A stretch of DNA of 64,000 bases from Paraburkholderia oxyphila NBRC 105797 (GCF_000685075.1 NZ_BAYD01000008.1:62001-126000); one strand, 5' to 3'; shown: positions 35,993-45,828, numbered from the stretch's first letter. Program-made: numbers and translations. Notes: generated from the letters alone by a model not told the origin.

Positions 35993-38900
35993 GCGGCCTC
36001 CTCGCCGCTCACGGCATCTGCGTTCGCGGCGTCCACACGGATCACCATCAGGCGCTGGCCCGCCACCACGGCATCCCCCGCCGCGCAGTCGAGCCACTCG
36101 ATCACGCCATCGGCGCTCGCGGCCACCGTCACTTCCATCTTCATCGACTCCAGAATCGCCACGTCCTGCCCCTCCACGACACGCTCACCTTCGGCCACGA
36201 GCAGCTTCCAGACGCTACCCGACACGTCTGCGCCGATTGCACGGCAGTCCTCATCGAGTGCGGACGCATCGCTCAACGCACCCGCTGCCGCGGCCTCCTG
36301 CGCACCGGGCTCTCCCGCGTAACCGGCCTGCCCCGCCGCTCGCCAGCGCTCGCGCTCCGCCTCGAACGCGGCCTGCTGCGTGGCCTTGAACGTGGCGATC
36401 GAGACGGCCTCGTCGCGCAGGAAACGCTCGTATTCGCCGAGATCGAACACCGACTCCTCGATGCGCAGGCGGCGGCGTCCCGCCACGAAATCGCTGCGCC
36501 ACGCCTCGAGCTCGGCTTCGCTCACCTCATGGAAGCGGATCTCGTCGAAGAAGCGCAGCAGCCACGGCTTGCCAGCCTCGAATTCCGCGGTGGTTTTATA
36601 GCGGTTCCACATCTGCACGGTGCGGCCCACGAACTGGTAGCCGCCGGGCCCCTCCATGCCGTAGACGCACAGATAGGCGCCGCCGATGCCCACCGCGTTC
36701 TCGGGCGTCCACGTGCGGGCGGGGTTGTACTTCGTCGTCACGAGCCGGTGGCGCGGATCGACGGGTGTCGCCACGGGGGCGCCCAGGTAGACGTCGCCGA
36801 GTCCGAGCACGAGATAGCGCGCATCGAACACGATGCGCTTGACGTCTTCGATACGGTCGAGCCCGTTGATGCGCCGGATGAATTCGATATTGCTCGGGCA
36901 CCATGGCGCGTCGGGCCGCACCGACTGCATGTAGCGTTCGATCGCCACGCGCGTGGACGGGTCGTCCCACGAAAGCGGCAGATGGACGATACGGTTGGGC
37001 ACGCGCATCGCATCGACGGCGGGAAGCTGGAGTTCGGCTTCCTTCAGGTGCCCGATCAAGCGCTCGCGCGACAGCAGCTTGGGATCGAAATGAACCTGCA
37101 GCGAGCGGATGCCCGGCGTGAGGTCGACGATGCCCGGCAGTCGATGATCGGCAAGCCAGTTCATGAGCGCGTGAACACGAAAGCGCAGCTTCAGGTCGAG
37201 CACGGGCGGCCCATACTCGATCAGCAGATTGCGGTCGCCCGAGCGGCGATAGACCACGCCCACGCCGTCGCCCGCATGGCTGTCGCTGTACAGCACACAC
37301 TCGCGCACGCCGTTGCGCGGGGCGAGCGCGGCGGGCCCGGGTGCGGGCGTGGCCAGGGACGCTTGTACCGGCGCGGGCACCGGCGCAGGCACGAATCGCA
37401 CCGTATCGCCGGGACGCAGCTGGCCGAGCTTCCAGAGCTCGTCGGCGACGACCGTGACGGGACACACGAAGCCACCGAGGCTCGGGCCGTCCGGGCCGAG
37501 GATCACGGGCATGTCGCCCGTGAAGTCCACCGCGCCGATTGCATAGGCGTTGTCGTGAATGTTCGACGGATGCAGCCCCGCTTCGCCGCCGTCCGGGCGC
37601 GCCCACTGCGGCTTCGGCCCGATCAGGCGCACCCCCGTGCGGCTGGAGTTGTAGTGAACGGTCCAGCTTGCTTCGTAGAGCATCGCGATGTCGGCGGGCG
37701 TGAGGAAGTCCGGCGCACCGTGCGGGCCGTCCAGCACCGCGAGTTCCCACGCGTGCGTGAGGCGCGGTGCGCGCGCCGCATCGAGTTGCGCACCGGCCTC
37801 GCCGCGTCCGGCCTCAGGCCCAAGGTGCAGCACATCGCCCTTGCGCAGCGCCCGGCCCGCATGGCCGCCGAACTGGCCGAGCGTGAACGTGGCCTTGCTG
37901 CCGAGGTAATCCGGCACCTGCAGCCCGCCCTTCACGGCAAGACACGCGCGCACGCCCGCGCCGGTCACGCCACCGAGCTTGAGCACGCTGCCCGCGCTCG
38001 CGCGCACCACCTGCCACTGCGCCACCGGCTCGCGGTCGAGCGTGGCGGCGAGCGGCGCGCCGCCCAGCACGAAGAGCGTATCCGTGTTGAACCGCAGCGT
38101 CGCGCCTGCCATCGTGAACTCGAGTCCGGCGGCATCGGGCGCGTTGCCGATCAGTTCGTTCGCGAGCCGGAACGACAGGTCATCCATCGGACCGGAGGGC
38201 GGCACGCCCACGTCCCAATAGCCGAGGCGGCCCGGCGCCTGCTGCACGGTGGTCTGCACCCCGCCGTCGAGCACATCGATCGTGTGCGGCGCGAACACGA
38301 AGCGGCCCAGAAAGCCCGTGGTCTGCTCGCCGGCCGCGAACGTCGCCGACCCGGCAATCGCGCGCAGGTAGTCGAGATTCGTTTCGATACCGTAAAGCTC
38401 CGTGCCGCTCAGCGCCTCGCGCAGTTGGACCAGCGCGGCCTCGCGCGTCGCGCCCGTCGCGATGATCTTCGCGAGCAGCGGATCGTAGAATGCGCTGACT
38501 TCCGTGCCGGCCTCGACCCACGTATCCACGCGCACGCGCGGCGCGAAGGCCACATGGGTGAGCTGGCCGGAGCTTGGCTGGAACTGCTTGTTCGGGTCTT
38601 CGGCGTAGACGCGCACCTGGATGCTGGCCCCATGCGGTTCGCACGCCAGTGTATCGAGCGGCGCGAGCGTGCCCTCGGCCTCGCGAATCATCCATTCGAC
38701 GAGATCGACGCCCGTGACTGCTTCGGTCACGCCATGCTCGACCTGCAGACGCGTGTTGACCTCGAGAAAATAGAACGCGCGCGTATCGGCATCGAACACG
38801 AACTCCACGGTACCCGCCGATGCATAGTTCACGGCCTTCGCGAGGCGCACGGCCGTTGCGTGCAGCGCGCTGCGCTCGGCGTCGGTGAGGCCCGGCGCGG

Positions 38901-39630
38901 GCGTTTCCTCGATCACCTTCTGGTTGCGCCGCTGCACCGAGCAGTCGCGCTCGCCCAGCGCGATCACGTTGCCCGCGCCGTCGCCGAACACCTGCACCTC
39001 GATATGGCGTGCATTGCCGACGAACTTTTCGAGGTAGACGCCCGCATTCGCGAAGTTGCTCTCGCCAAGCCGCGCGACGGATGCAAAGGCCGCTTCGAGC
39101 TGCGCGGCGTCGCGGCATAGCGACATGCCGATTCCGCCGCCGCCCGCCGTGCTCTTGAGCATGACCGGATAGCCCAGCGAGCGCGCCGCTTCGAGCGCCG
39201 CAACCACGTCGGGTAAAAGCCCTGTGCCCGGCAGCAGCGCCACGCCATTCGCCTGTGCAATTTCGCGCGCTGTGTGCTTGAGACCGAACACCTTCATGTG
39301 CTCCGGACGCGGGCCGATGAAGCGGATGCCCGCCGCTTCGCAGGCCTGGGCGAACGCCGCGTTCTCAGACAGGAAGCCATAGCCCGGGTGGACCGCCTGC
39401 GCGCCCGTGCGCCGCGCGGCTTCGAGTATGGCCTCTGCGTTCAGATAGCTCGCGGCAACCGGCGCCGGACCGATGCAGACGGCCTCGTCGGCCTGCATCA
39501 CATGCATCGCATGGCGGTCGGCTTCCGAGTAAACGGCCACCGATGCGATGCCGAGCCGTTTGAGCGTGCGGATCACGCGGCACGCAATCTCGCCGCGATT
39601 GGCAATGAGAATCTTGTCGAATGCCATCAT
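35983..39630 (-). CDS. Biotin-dependent guanidine/urea carboxylase
   Basis: A 1215-residue single-chain carboxylase. Order: biotin carboxylase ([46 protein letters not shown]), then the two carboxyltransferase lobes of the AHS1/AHS2 (KipI/KipA) type, with [17 protein letters not shown] and [19 protein letters not shown], then the biotinyl domain with Lys1164 in ESMKMEV. The ATP-dependent product is allophanate from urea or carboxyguanidine from guanidine. The guanidine-I riboswitch and two DUF1989 genes upstream argue for guanidine as the main substrate. The start overlaps the stop of the preceding gene by four bases. Confidence 0.95.
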   Translation of the reverse strand: MMAFDKILIANRGEIACRVIRTLKRLGIASVAVYSEADRHAMHVMQADEAVCIGPAPVAASYLNAEAILEAARRTGAQAVHPGYGFLSENAAFAQACEAAGIRFIGPRPEHMKVFGLKHTAREIAQANGVALLPGTGLLPDVVAALEAARSLGYPVMLKSTAGGGGIGMSLCRDAAQLEAAFASVARLGESNFANAGVYLEKFVGNARHIEVQVFGDGAGNVIALGERDCSVQRRNQKVIEETPAPGLTDAERSALHATAVRLAKAVNYASAGTVEFVFDADTRAFYFLEVNTRLQVEHGVTEAVTGVDLVEWMIREAEGTLAPLDTLACEPHGASIQVRVYAEDPNKQFQPSSGQLTHVAFAPRVRVDTWVEAGTEVSAFYDPLLAKIIATGATREAALVQLREALSGTELYGIETNLDYLRAIAGSATFAAGEQTTGFLGRFVFAPHTIDVLDGGVQTTVQQAPGRLGYWDVGVPPSGPMDDLSFRLANELIGNAPDAAGLEFTMAGATLRFNTDTLFVLGGAPLAATLDREPVAQWQVVRASAGSVLKLGGVTGAGVRACLAVKGGLQVPDYLGSKATFTLGQFGGHAGRALRKGDVLHLGPEAGRGEAGAQLDAARAPRLTHAWELAVLDGPHGAPDFLTPADIAMLYEASWTVHYNSSRTGVRLIGPKPQWARPDGGEAGLHPSNIHDNAYAIGAVDFTGDMPVILGPDGPSLGGFVCPVTVVADELWKLGQLRPGDTVRFVPAPVPAPVQASLATPAPGPAALAPRNGVRECVLYSDSHAGDGVGVVYRRSGDRNLLIEYGPPVLDLKLRFRVHALMNWLADHRLPGIVDLTPGIRSLQVHFDPKLLSRERLIGHLKEAELQLPAVDAMRVPNRIVHLPLSWDDPSTRVAIERYMQSVRPDAPWCPSNIEFIRRINGLDRIEDVKRIVFDARYLVLGLGDVYLGAPVATPVDPRHRLVTTKYNPARTWTPENAVGIGGAYLCVYGMEGPGGYQFVGRTVQMWNRYKTTAEFEAGKPWLLRFFDEIRFHEVSEAELEAWRSDFVAGRRRLRIEESVFDLGEYERFLRDEAVSIATFKATQQAAFEAERERWRAAGQAGYAGEPGAQEAAAAGALSDASALDEDCRAIGADVSGSVWKLLVAEGERVVEGQDVAILESMKMEVTVAASADGVIEWLDCAAGDAVVAGQRLMVIRVDAANADAVSGEEAACQ

Positions 39631-40280
39631 GCCTCCCAGACGAGGAGGCGCACCGGCGTGGGGTTGTAGCCGTTGCAGGGATTGTTCAACTGAGGGCAGT
39701 TCGAGATCAGCACGGTCACGTCCTGTTCCGCGCGAACCTCCACGTACTTGCCCGGCGCGGAAATGCCGTCTTCGAAGGTGAGGCCGCCCTGCGGCGTGAC
39801 CGGCACATTCATGAAGAAGTTGATGTTGCTGACGATGTCGCGCTTCGTGAGCCGCATCCCCGCGCCGCAGGTGCAATGCGTGATCGCGTTGAGGAAGCTG
39901 TCGCGGCAGCTATGCATGTGGCGCTTGTCGAGCGCGTAACGCACCGTGTTGCTCTCCGCCGCGCATGCGCCGCCCAGGGTATCGTGGCGCCCACACGTAT
40001 CGGCGACAATGGTCAGGAGTGCGTTGTTATGGTTCGACATCAGCACGCTGCCTGCCGATAGATACAGGTTGCCTTGCGCGCGGATCGTGTCCTGCGTGCT
40101 GTAGCGCTCGGTAGGATCGGCACTGCTGTAGAACAGCGTATCGACAGCCTGATTGCCCTCGAGGTCGACGATGCGCAGCGTCTCGCCGCGCTTGAGATCG
40201 TAGAGCCACGGCTCGCCGGCACGCAGCGTGAAGTCATAGTGGGCATCGCGCGCGTCGCGCGTGCTTTCGATGATGGTCAT
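39627..40280 (-). CDS. DUF1989 protein, urea-carboxylase-associated protein 2 type (carboxyguanidine deiminase subunit)
   Basis: A 217-residue DUF1989 protein. It has [21 protein letters not shown], then [46 protein letters not shown], and ends [26 protein letters not shown]. These conserved Cys and His residues suggest a metal site. UAAP-type proteins were long unassigned; in guanidine operons the pair (CgdA/CgdB) has been shown to deiminate carboxyguanidine to allophanate. It overlaps the carboxylase gene by four bases and follows the other subunit by ten. Confidence 0.92.
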   Translation of the reverse strand: MTIIESTRDARDAHYDFTLRAGEPWLYDLKRGETLRIVDLEGNQAVDTLFYSSADPTERYSTQDTIRAQGNLYLSAGSVLMSNHNNALLTIVADTCGRHDTLGGACAAESNTVRYALDKRHMHSCRDSFLNAITHCTCGAGMRLTKRDIVSNINFFMNVPVTPQGGLTFEDGISAPGKYVEVRAEQDVTVLISNCPQLNNPCNGYNPTPVRLLVWEA

Positions 40281-40290
40281 GGCGGTCCCC

Positions 40291-41055
40291 TCAGGAGAAC
40301 AGACGGTCGGTGTTTTCGAAGCCGCGGCCGTTCTCGGGGCACGCGGTGCGACACGGATCGTCGGCTGGGGCCGTCGAGTCGGCGGGATAGGCGCGCCATG
40401 CGATCAGCTTCACGGGTTTCGGCGCGTAGTCGCTGCGTGGGTCGAGCGGATGCGGCGCCGTCGAAAACGCGGCGAGCGCGTTCATCTCGAAGCGCAGATC
40501 GAATGCGGCACCGGCCGGCGAGTGCCCACTCATGTACGCGAGTGCACCATCGTCAGCTACGGCCACCTTGCTGAAGAAGTTCACGTTCGCTACGAGGTCA
40601 CGCTCCGAGAGGCCGTACTTAGCGAGTTCGAGCACGAGACTGTCGCGACCGTTGCGGATCATGTCGTTGCGATGCGTCTGGTAGTGCGTCTCGCCATATT
40701 TGCGCGAGAACAGCGCGGCGTCGCCCACGCCCCCCAACGGATCGTGCCAGCCCAGCGTGTCGCCGGTGATCGACGCGATCACGCGGCCCATGTCGGTGTA
40801 AAGCGCGTGGCCCTGCGTGAAATGCGCCGTGTGCTGCGCCTTGAGCGTGTCCGCCATGTTGTAGCGCTCGAGCGGATCTTCCTGGCGATGGAAGACGGCC
40901 GAAAGATTCGCGCCGCCTTCGATATCGACGATGCGCAGCGCGAGTCCACGACGCAACACGCCGGACCAGTGCGCGCCCGCGGGAATGATGGTGGTCCACA
41001 GCGGCGCGACGATGGGCGGCAACGCCGCAAGATCGGGGGAGTAGTGGGAAGGCAT
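40291..41055 (-). CDS. DUF1989 protein, urea-carboxylase-associated protein 1 type (carboxyguanidine deiminase subunit)
   Basis: A 254-residue DUF1989 protein and the first gene of the operon. Marks are [43 protein letters not shown], the conserved [11 protein letters not shown], and [14 protein letters not shown]. It partners the next gene; together they fit CgdAB, which removes ammonia from carboxyguanidine. The ATG at 41055 follows CAGGAGCCTCG. The guanidine-I riboswitch ends about 57 bases upstream, so translation or read-through into this gene is probably ligand-controlled. Confidence 0.92.
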   Translation of the reverse strand: MPSHYSPDLAALPPIVAPLWTTIIPAGAHWSGVLRRGLALRIVDIEGGANLSAVFHRQEDPLERYNMADTLKAQHTAHFTQGHALYTDMGRVIASITGDTLGWHDPLGGVGDAALFSRKYGETHYQTHRNDMIRNGRDSLVLELAKYGLSERDLVANVNFFSKVAVADDGALAYMSGHSPAGAAFDLRFEMNALAAFSTAPHPLDPRSDYAPKPVKLIAWRAYPADSTAPADDPCRTACPENGRGFENTDRLFS

Positions 41056-41111
41056 CGAGGCTCCTGGTGTCGAAAGGGAAAAAGCGTGAGAGGGCGACCG
41101 AACGACATCGC

Positions 41112-41246
41112 GACCTCCCGGGCTTTTATCCCTCCGTGGAGCCCCGCCGCCGCCTTGCCATCAAGGTGGGAGACGAGACCGGATTGCTCTCGGACCAGGC
41201 ATCGCACGCGAGACTGCACGGCGACCGGAACCCTAGCGATCCTAAG
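41112..41246 (-). promoter_or_regulatory. Guanidine-I (ykkC) riboswitch
   Basis: On the minus strand three conserved boxes appear in the order and spacing of the ykkC class: CTAGGGTTCCGG (41236-41225), CTGGTCCGAGAG (41198-41187) and ACGGAGGGATAAAAGCCCGG then GAGG (41137-41114). These are the diagnostic guanidine-binding elements. The RNA lies in the 5' leader of the operon beginning at 41055. Guanidine binding normally turns expression on. I see no separate downstream terminator with a U-run, so control might act on translation. This element identifies guanidine as the inducer. Confidence 0.95.
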
Positions 41247-41284
41247 ATGATGCAAATTGCTTCGCACCTCTCGCGGCGTAGATA

Positions 41285-41300
41285 AGCCAGTTCCATGCCA
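41285..41300 (-). promoter_or_regulatory. Candidate sigma-54 (-24/-12) promoter
   Basis: The minus strand reads TGGCATGGAACTGGCT, which matches the sigma-54 consensus TGGCACR-N4-TTGCW at most fixed positions and keeps the GG-N10-GC spacing. Transcription would start near 41274, just upstream of the riboswitch. It suggests nitrogen control on top of guanidine sensing. Confidence 0.6.
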
Positions 41301-41450
41301 GCACAACGAGAGACCGATCCGAAAACGTGTGCAGGCCGGCGGACTGTGCCTGTCTCGGCGTGCCGCGCTGAAAGATTGAACAGCATTGACGACGCTTGCA
41401 GCTCACTGGCGCGCGCTCGCGGGGCGTTCAGTGCACCGCCGTGAGGACAC

Positions 41451-41467
41451 TGCACCACGTCGAAGCA
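41451..41467. promoter_or_regulatory. Possible NtrC-like site
   Basis: TGCACC-acgtc-GAAGCA matches the NtrC consensus TGCACC-N5-GGTGCA at 10 of 12 fixed positions. A second TGCACC half-site lies at 41432-41437. Both are 130-170 bases upstream of the sigma-54 element, a usual enhancer distance. Two matches of this length could be chance. Confidence 0.35.
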
Positions 41468-41559
41468 TACAGTGTCAGCAGTCGGGGCCGCTGGCGGTGC
41501 TCGCGCAATGGCATGGCGATTGCATTCCTGTCTGATAGACCGTCATCTGGAGTGCACTC

Positions 41560-41682
41560 ATGCCATTTCTTGCCCGCCTTCGCCGCCTGCTCTACGAGAT
41601 CATGGCCTCGCGCTTCATCGAGTTGAAGCGAATCGAAAGCTCATGCCAGATCGAGCGGGCGAAACGGGGGGGCCCGGACTGA
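41560..41682 (+). CDS. Possible 40-residue small protein
   Basis: The ATG at 41560 follows CTGGAGTGCACTC, a good ribosome site. The product starts MPFLARLRRLLYEIMASRF and continues IELKRIESSCQIERAKRGGPD. It is basic, with an amphipathic N-terminal helix. It lies in the 484-base gap between the sigma-54 element and the crotonase gene, in which I see no other gene. I do not recognise it. The evidence is the ribosome site and helix-like composition only. Confidence 0.3.
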   Translation: MPFLARLRRLLYEIMASRFIELKRIESSCQIERAKRGGPD

Positions 41683-41784
41683 GCTTCGTCATATCGGCTG
41701 ACTCGACGATCAGGTCCGCGAGTCACCGCGCTAGCGTGGTACCGCTTGCAACGCTCTGCTCGGCAGGCCCGGAGCGGGTAGCGG

Positions 41785-42561
41785 TCAACTCTTCGCCTGC
41801 ATCGATTTCACAAGGGCGGCTGCGGAGGCGCCTTCAAGCGACAACCCATAGCCAACTTCCTGCACGATGCGTTGCTTCAAGGGCCAAATAAAGTGGACGC
41901 GCGTGTTGCGGCGTGCCACTTCGGGCGCTTTCAAATACTGCCTCGCCAATTCCTGTGCGCGGACAAGCGCCTGACCGTCAGGCACGACCTCAGCAACCAC
42001 GCCCCACTCGCGTGCGACAGCCGCCGCGATTGGCTCTGCGTTGAGCAGGAAAGCTTCCGCCCGCCCCGCTCCCGCGCGATAGCTCCAGGTGGTAAAGATG
42101 CCGTCGCCAGGAACGACACCCGCTGCATAGTGGCCCATGTCATGGAAGCTTGCGCCTTCTGCTGCCACGATGACGTTGGACAGCAAAATATACTCCGAGT
42201 GGATGTGGGCCCGCCCCTCGATGGCCGCGATGACTGGCACGCGTATATTGGCAATGTTTTCCAGGACCTGAACGCCCTCATCATGGATCTGGCTCCAGAC
42301 GTCGGGATCGGAGACATCCTTGAAAGATGCCCAGTCAACCCCGGTCATGAAGTCCCCGCCTGCACCCGTGAGGATAACGATCTTGTTCGCCCGGTCCTGC
42401 GAAATCCGGTAGAACGCATCGACAACCTCCGTGTGGGCCTCCGCCGTGAAAGTGAGCGGGCCGCCATTGCTATGGAATTGCACGACCAGCACGCCGTCCT
42501 GATCCCGCGTCAACTTCAGGTTGCGGTAGGCAGTGAAATAGTTGTCCTGATTCGTATTCAT
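41785..42561 (-). CDS. Crotonase-family hydrolase, 6-oxocamphor hydrolase-like
   Basis: A 258-residue crotonase-fold protein. Segments IVILTGAGGDFMTGVDW, VPVIAAIEGRAHIHSEYIL and the block SFHDMGHYAAGVVPGDGIF follow 6-oxocamphor hydrolase closely. That enzyme's catalytic His145 and Asp154 align with His144 and Asp153 here, nine residues apart in the same context. Such enzymes split non-enolisable beta-diketones by retro-Claisen chemistry instead of acting on CoA esters. The ATG at 42561 follows CAGGAGAACACG. It lies upstream of none of the CoA genes, which also argues against a beta-oxidation role. Confidence 0.82.
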   Translation of the reverse strand: MNTNQDNYFTAYRNLKLTRDQDGVLVVQFHSNGGPLTFTAEAHTEVVDAFYRISQDRANKIVILTGAGGDFMTGVDWASFKDVSDPDVWSQIHDEGVQVLENIANIRVPVIAAIEGRAHIHSEYILLSNVIVAAEGASFHDMGHYAAGVVPGDGIFTTWSYRAGAGRAEAFLLNAEPIAAAVAREWGVVAEVVPDGQALVRAQELARQYLKAPEVARRNTRVHFIWPLKQRIVQEVGYGLSLEGASAAALVKSMQAKS

Positions 42562-42666
42562 CGTGTTCTCCTGAGTCCAAACGGACTGAACGAGCCCTGC
42601 CAGGCTGCGGCGGGCCAACTTCACCAGATACTGTGGAAGGGCTTGTCACCAAGCTCCCTGGAATAT

Positions 42667-43482
42667 TCAGACGAAGAACCCAGCCAGCGCACGTGCCACT
42701 GCGACAGCGTCGTTCTCCATGGGGATGTGGCCGGCTTTCGGAATCCGGACAAGCTGCGTATTCGGAATCTCTTTGGCGAACCGCTCCGCATGCTCGACGA
42801 GCTGGAAGCTGTCGTCTTCGCCCCAGACGAGGAGCTTTGGCGTCTGTGACGCGCGAAGACGCGGCAACAGCTCCATCGTGTAACGATTGTCCGCCGCACC
42901 GGCAAGGGCGAGCCACGACCGGGCAACCCGCGGGTCCGTCCAGGGTTCGAGATACTCCGTTACTTCGCTTTCCGTGGCTGGCCTGGCCAGTGCCGTGAGG
43001 ACTGACTTGCGCCGGGCAGCAAGGATATCCTCCGTCGTCGTCGCAGCGGCCACCGCCGGATCGCGGAACCGGGCAACGCCGGGCACCGGCCATGAATCGA
43101 ACATGACGGCGTTGACGAGTGCGAGCTTGCTGACCGCTATCTTCCCATCGGCGAACACCTGCTGCGCAACCCCCCCGCCAATGTCGTGCCCCGCGACCCC
43201 GACCGGTCCCGCGATGCCAAGCGCATCCAGGAAGCGCGGCAGCCAATTCGCCAAAGCGGGAATCGAGGCATCCGCGACGGTCAGCTCGCCACCCGAGCGA
43301 CCAAAGCCCGGGAAATCTACCGCGATGGGGCGCAAGCCGGCGGCGGCCAGGTCGTCCAGCACCGGTTGCCATACCCGGCTCCAATAGGTGCCGTGCAGCA
43401 ACAGCAGGACGGGGCCTGCCGGGTCACCGGCGCTCAGGTAGCTGACCGGTACGCCGGCCACGTCAACAGTTCGTCGTTCCAT
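42667..43482 (-). CDS. Alpha/beta hydrolase with Asp nucleophile
   Basis: A 271-residue alpha/beta hydrolase. The strand and oxyanion segment is VLLLLHGTYWSRVW. The nucleophile elbow is GVAGHDIGGGVAQ, so the nucleophile is Asp100, as in haloalkane dehalogenases, haloacetate dehalogenases and epoxide hydrolases. The catalytic His is in PKAGHIPMEND near the end, and WGEDDSFQLVEHAERF supplies the acidic partner. The ATG at 43482 is about eight bases after GAGGG. It sits between the crotonase and the cupin gene, so it may open an epoxide or ester in the same pathway. Confidence 0.84.
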   Translation of the reverse strand: MERRTVDVAGVPVSYLSAGDPAGPVLLLLHGTYWSRVWQPVLDDLAAAGLRPIAVDFPGFGRSGGELTVADASIPALANWLPRFLDALGIAGPVGVAGHDIGGGVAQQVFADGKIAVSKLALVNAVMFDSWPVPGVARFRDPAVAAATTTEDILAARRKSVLTALARPATESEVTEYLEPWTDPRVARSWLALAGAADNRYTMELLPRLRASQTPKLLVWGEDDSFQLVEHAERFAKEIPNTQLVRIPKAGHIPMENDAVAVARALAGFFV

Positions 43483-43606
43483 GGTGAAAACCCTCAATTG
43501 CGGGCCGTGGTGCCGGTCGATCGATGTTCCCGGCCGCAGCCGCGCCCGGGGCACGTCGTCATTCACGCTTTCACGGCATTCAACAGTTCGTCTGCAACGA
43601 AGACGC

Positions 43607-44149
43607 CTAGCGAATGAATTGCTTTACGTGGTCGGCGCCTAGCCCAATCTCTTCATAATGCTTGCGAGCCGCTTCGATTTTCGTGAACACGTCTTCGTAT
43701 CCCACCGCCGTGCCCTGGGGATCGACGTAGGTGTACCCGCCCGTGACGTGGAACCACGTGATCATCTCTTTTACGTCCTCGGGTACGTACAAGGTGTGCG
43801 TCTCGCCTGCCGGCTCGTGTGCGTAGCCACCCTGCTCCGCAACCCAATCGTGCTCGAGGTAATACCACCTGCCTCGCAGAACGATCGCGTGTACAGGCCC
43901 GGTATGGCGGTGGCGCGAGAGCACGCCGGACTGACGCACTCTAAGCAGATTGACGTAGTAACCCTGGCTGGCGCTGAGAAGCAGCGGCTTGAACGAAACC
44001 GTCGGCGTCATCGGCACCCAAAGGTTATCGTCCTCCAGCCATTTGTCGAGTATGCCCGGATGCACGATGTCGGGCGACATGTCGGCGGGTTGAGGCAACT
44101 GATACGAGATAGCAAGCTCATCAGGCTTACGTGCGGTTGTGCTGGTCAT
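43607..44149 (-). CDS. Cupin dioxygenase, 2,4'-dihydroxyacetophenone dioxygenase-like
   Basis: A 180-residue single-cupin protein. The run FKPLLLSASQGYYVNLLRVRQ then SGVLSRHRHTGPVHAIVLRG and RWYYLEHDWVAEQGGYAHEP is characteristic of 2,4'-dihydroxyacetophenone dioxygenase (DAD). Iron ligands would be His80, His82 and His118 (PAGETHTLYV). DAD cleaves the alkyl side chain to give 4-hydroxybenzoate and formate. The ATG at 44149 follows GGAGGTCTCTTAAC. It is first in a three-gene run with the hydrolase and the 6-oxocamphor-hydrolase-like enzyme; both C-C cleaving enzymes handle ketones. Confidence 0.83.
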   Translation of the reverse strand: MTSTTARKPDELAISYQLPQPADMSPDIVHPGILDKWLEDDNLWVPMTPTVSFKPLLLSASQGYYVNLLRVRQSGVLSRHRHTGPVHAIVLRGRWYYLEHDWVAEQGGYAHEPAGETHTLYVPEDVKEMITWFHVTGGYTYVDPQGTAVGYEDVFTKIEAARKHYEEIGLGADHVKQFIR

Positions 44150-44615
44150 GTTAAGAGACCTCCATAAGATATCGGCGCACGGTGCGCACACGTCAGGCCG
44201 CGCACCTTACCGTCATCGCCCACTCGTTGCCCTTCATGAACGGGTCGTACTGCGTATGTACGTTGGGGTTCGTAAAGTTGCTCATGAGCGTCGTGGCGAC
44301 TCCGGGCATCACTTCAAACACGTTCTGGCCCAAGTCGGGTTTCGAAGCGGCCGGTGCGGTCGTCATCGTGTACGACGGGAACATGCTCACGTTCTTCTCC
44401 AAACGGAAAATTCGTGTTATGCAGATGATGCTCGCGGCGGCGCGCTGGCAGAAGCCCCCCCAGGGACATAGCTTCCATTCCTGGCAGGCATAAGACGTTG
44501 GATGCCGCCACCACGCGTGATGCCGGACCGCGTCAGAAAGCGTCGGCACATTGAGAGAGGTCGGCTTCTATCCGGCGCTCCGGAAAAATGGGGGCGCTCA
44601 CCGTTCGGGAACAGA
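44150..44615. other. 466-base divergent gap with a short minus-strand frame
   Basis: This region lies between the cupin gene and the LysR gene and should hold their promoters. A minus-strand frame at 44193-44392 would encode 66 residues (MFPSYTMTTAPAASKPDLGQ, then NVFEVMPGVATTLMSNFTNP and NVHTQYDPFMKGNEWAMTV). Its composition is protein-like, but I recognise no family and the ribosome site is weak. It may be a remnant. Confidence 0.3.
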
Positions 44616-45566
44616 ATGGCAGATATCGTCAGCAATATGCGGATATTCATCCGCGTGGTCGAAACCGGTTCCTTCACCGCCGTCGCCAATGAAAACAATG
44701 CAACGGCTGCGCAGGTTTCGCGTGCGGTCACGGCGCTGGAGCAACAATTGCAGACCGTCGTGCTGCATCGCACGACGCGACACCTCTCCGTCACCGAGCC
44801 CGGTGGACGTTTCTACGAGCGCGCCAAGGCGATTCTTGCAGCCATCGACTCGGCAACCGACGAGGCTCGCAGCGCAAGTGTGTCTCCGGCTGGCAGGTTG
44901 CGGCTGCACTGCGCGCCAGGCCTTGCGCAGAGCGTGGTGGTCGCGGCGCTGACCAGTTACCGGAACGCCTACCCCGAGGTCTTCGTCGAACTGAAGATCG
45001 AACAAAGCATGCCCAATCTGGTCGAGGAGGGGTATGACCTCTCACTGATCTCCGCCACAGAGCTTCCCGACTCCGTGTACGTCGCGCAGCCGCTCGGCCC
45101 GGCATACGCAGTCATGGTGGCCTCGCCGGATTATCTGAAAAGTCACGGCGCGCCACGCACGCGCGAGGAGCTGAGTGCTCACACGTTGCTGATGCTCGAA
45201 TCGCCCGTGTCGCCGCCTGACGAATGGCATATCGAAAGCGAAGCGGACGCCCAGATCTGGAAGATTCCGAAGTCGCCACTCCAGATCAATGTCCCCGATG
45301 TGATGCGGGCAGCCCTGCTGCAGGGGGCTGGCATCGGCACACTTGCGACCTACACCGCCGTCGACGATCTCGTCGACGGAAAGCTCGTGCGCGTACTCCC
45401 TCACTATCGTCTCAGGCCGTTCACCGTGTTCGCGGTTTATCCCTCGCGCCGCTATCTCGATGCCAAGGTCCGCACACTGCTCGAGCACCTGCGCCCGGCG
45501 CTCTCATCGTCCCTGAATCATGCCATCGAGCGCATCGAAGCGCTGTCCCGCGTGGATTCGCAGTAG
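44616..45566 (+). CDS. LysR family regulator
   Basis: A 316-residue LysR protein of the CrgA/DsdC-like subgroup. The N-terminal helix-turn-helix is IVSNMRIFIRVVETGSFTAVANEN, then NATAAQVSRAVTALEQQLQTVVLHRTTR. The effector domain begins near GRLRLHCAPGLAQSVV. It is divergent from the cupin/hydrolase/crotonase run and is its likely regulator. The ATG at 44616 gives a standard LysR N-terminus; the upstream extension of the frame has no coding look. Confidence 0.9.
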   Translation: MADIVSNMRIFIRVVETGSFTAVANENNATAAQVSRAVTALEQQLQTVVLHRTTRHLSVTEPGGRFYERAKAILAAIDSATDEARSASVSPAGRLRLHCAPGLAQSVVVAALTSYRNAYPEVFVELKIEQSMPNLVEEGYDLSLISATELPDSVYVAQPLGPAYAVMVASPDYLKSHGAPRTREELSAHTLLMLESPVSPPDEWHIESEADAQIWKIPKSPLQINVPDVMRAALLQGAGIGTLATYTAVDDLVDGKLVRVLPHYRLRPFTVFAVYPSRRYLDAKVRTLLEHLRPALSSSLNHAIERIEALSRVDSQ

Positions 45567-45828
45567 ACCTGAAGCCTTGCGGCGAGGGCCATGCGACGCG
45601 GACGGCTTTCTCGCCCCTTCGGTTTGCTGCTTGCGCGGCCCTGCCGCCTGACACGTCCCGCCGATGCCGCCCAAAAGGCGCGCACGTGGATTCCGTACAG
45701 CGCCATCAAAAATCTTTATCCACGCCACCGGCTTAATTGCGTGGATGCTGCTCAATAGACTGATTCCCAACCGGTAGCCGTTCACCTCATCGAACGCGTT
45801 GACTGGGTCGCTTATTGGAGAATCGATC

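Noticed and set aside
35986..39120. A very long open frame on the plus strand opposite the carboxylase gene (over 1000 codons)
   Set aside because: It is antisense to a fully recognisable carboxylase, is rich in Arg, His and Ala, and has no motif. High-GC codon use keeps the opposite frame open.
41785..42561. Calling the crotonase-fold protein an enoyl-CoA hydratase
   Set aside because: The block around GHYAAGVVPGDG and the His/Asp pair match 6-oxocamphor hydrolase, and no CoA-dependent gene is adjacent.
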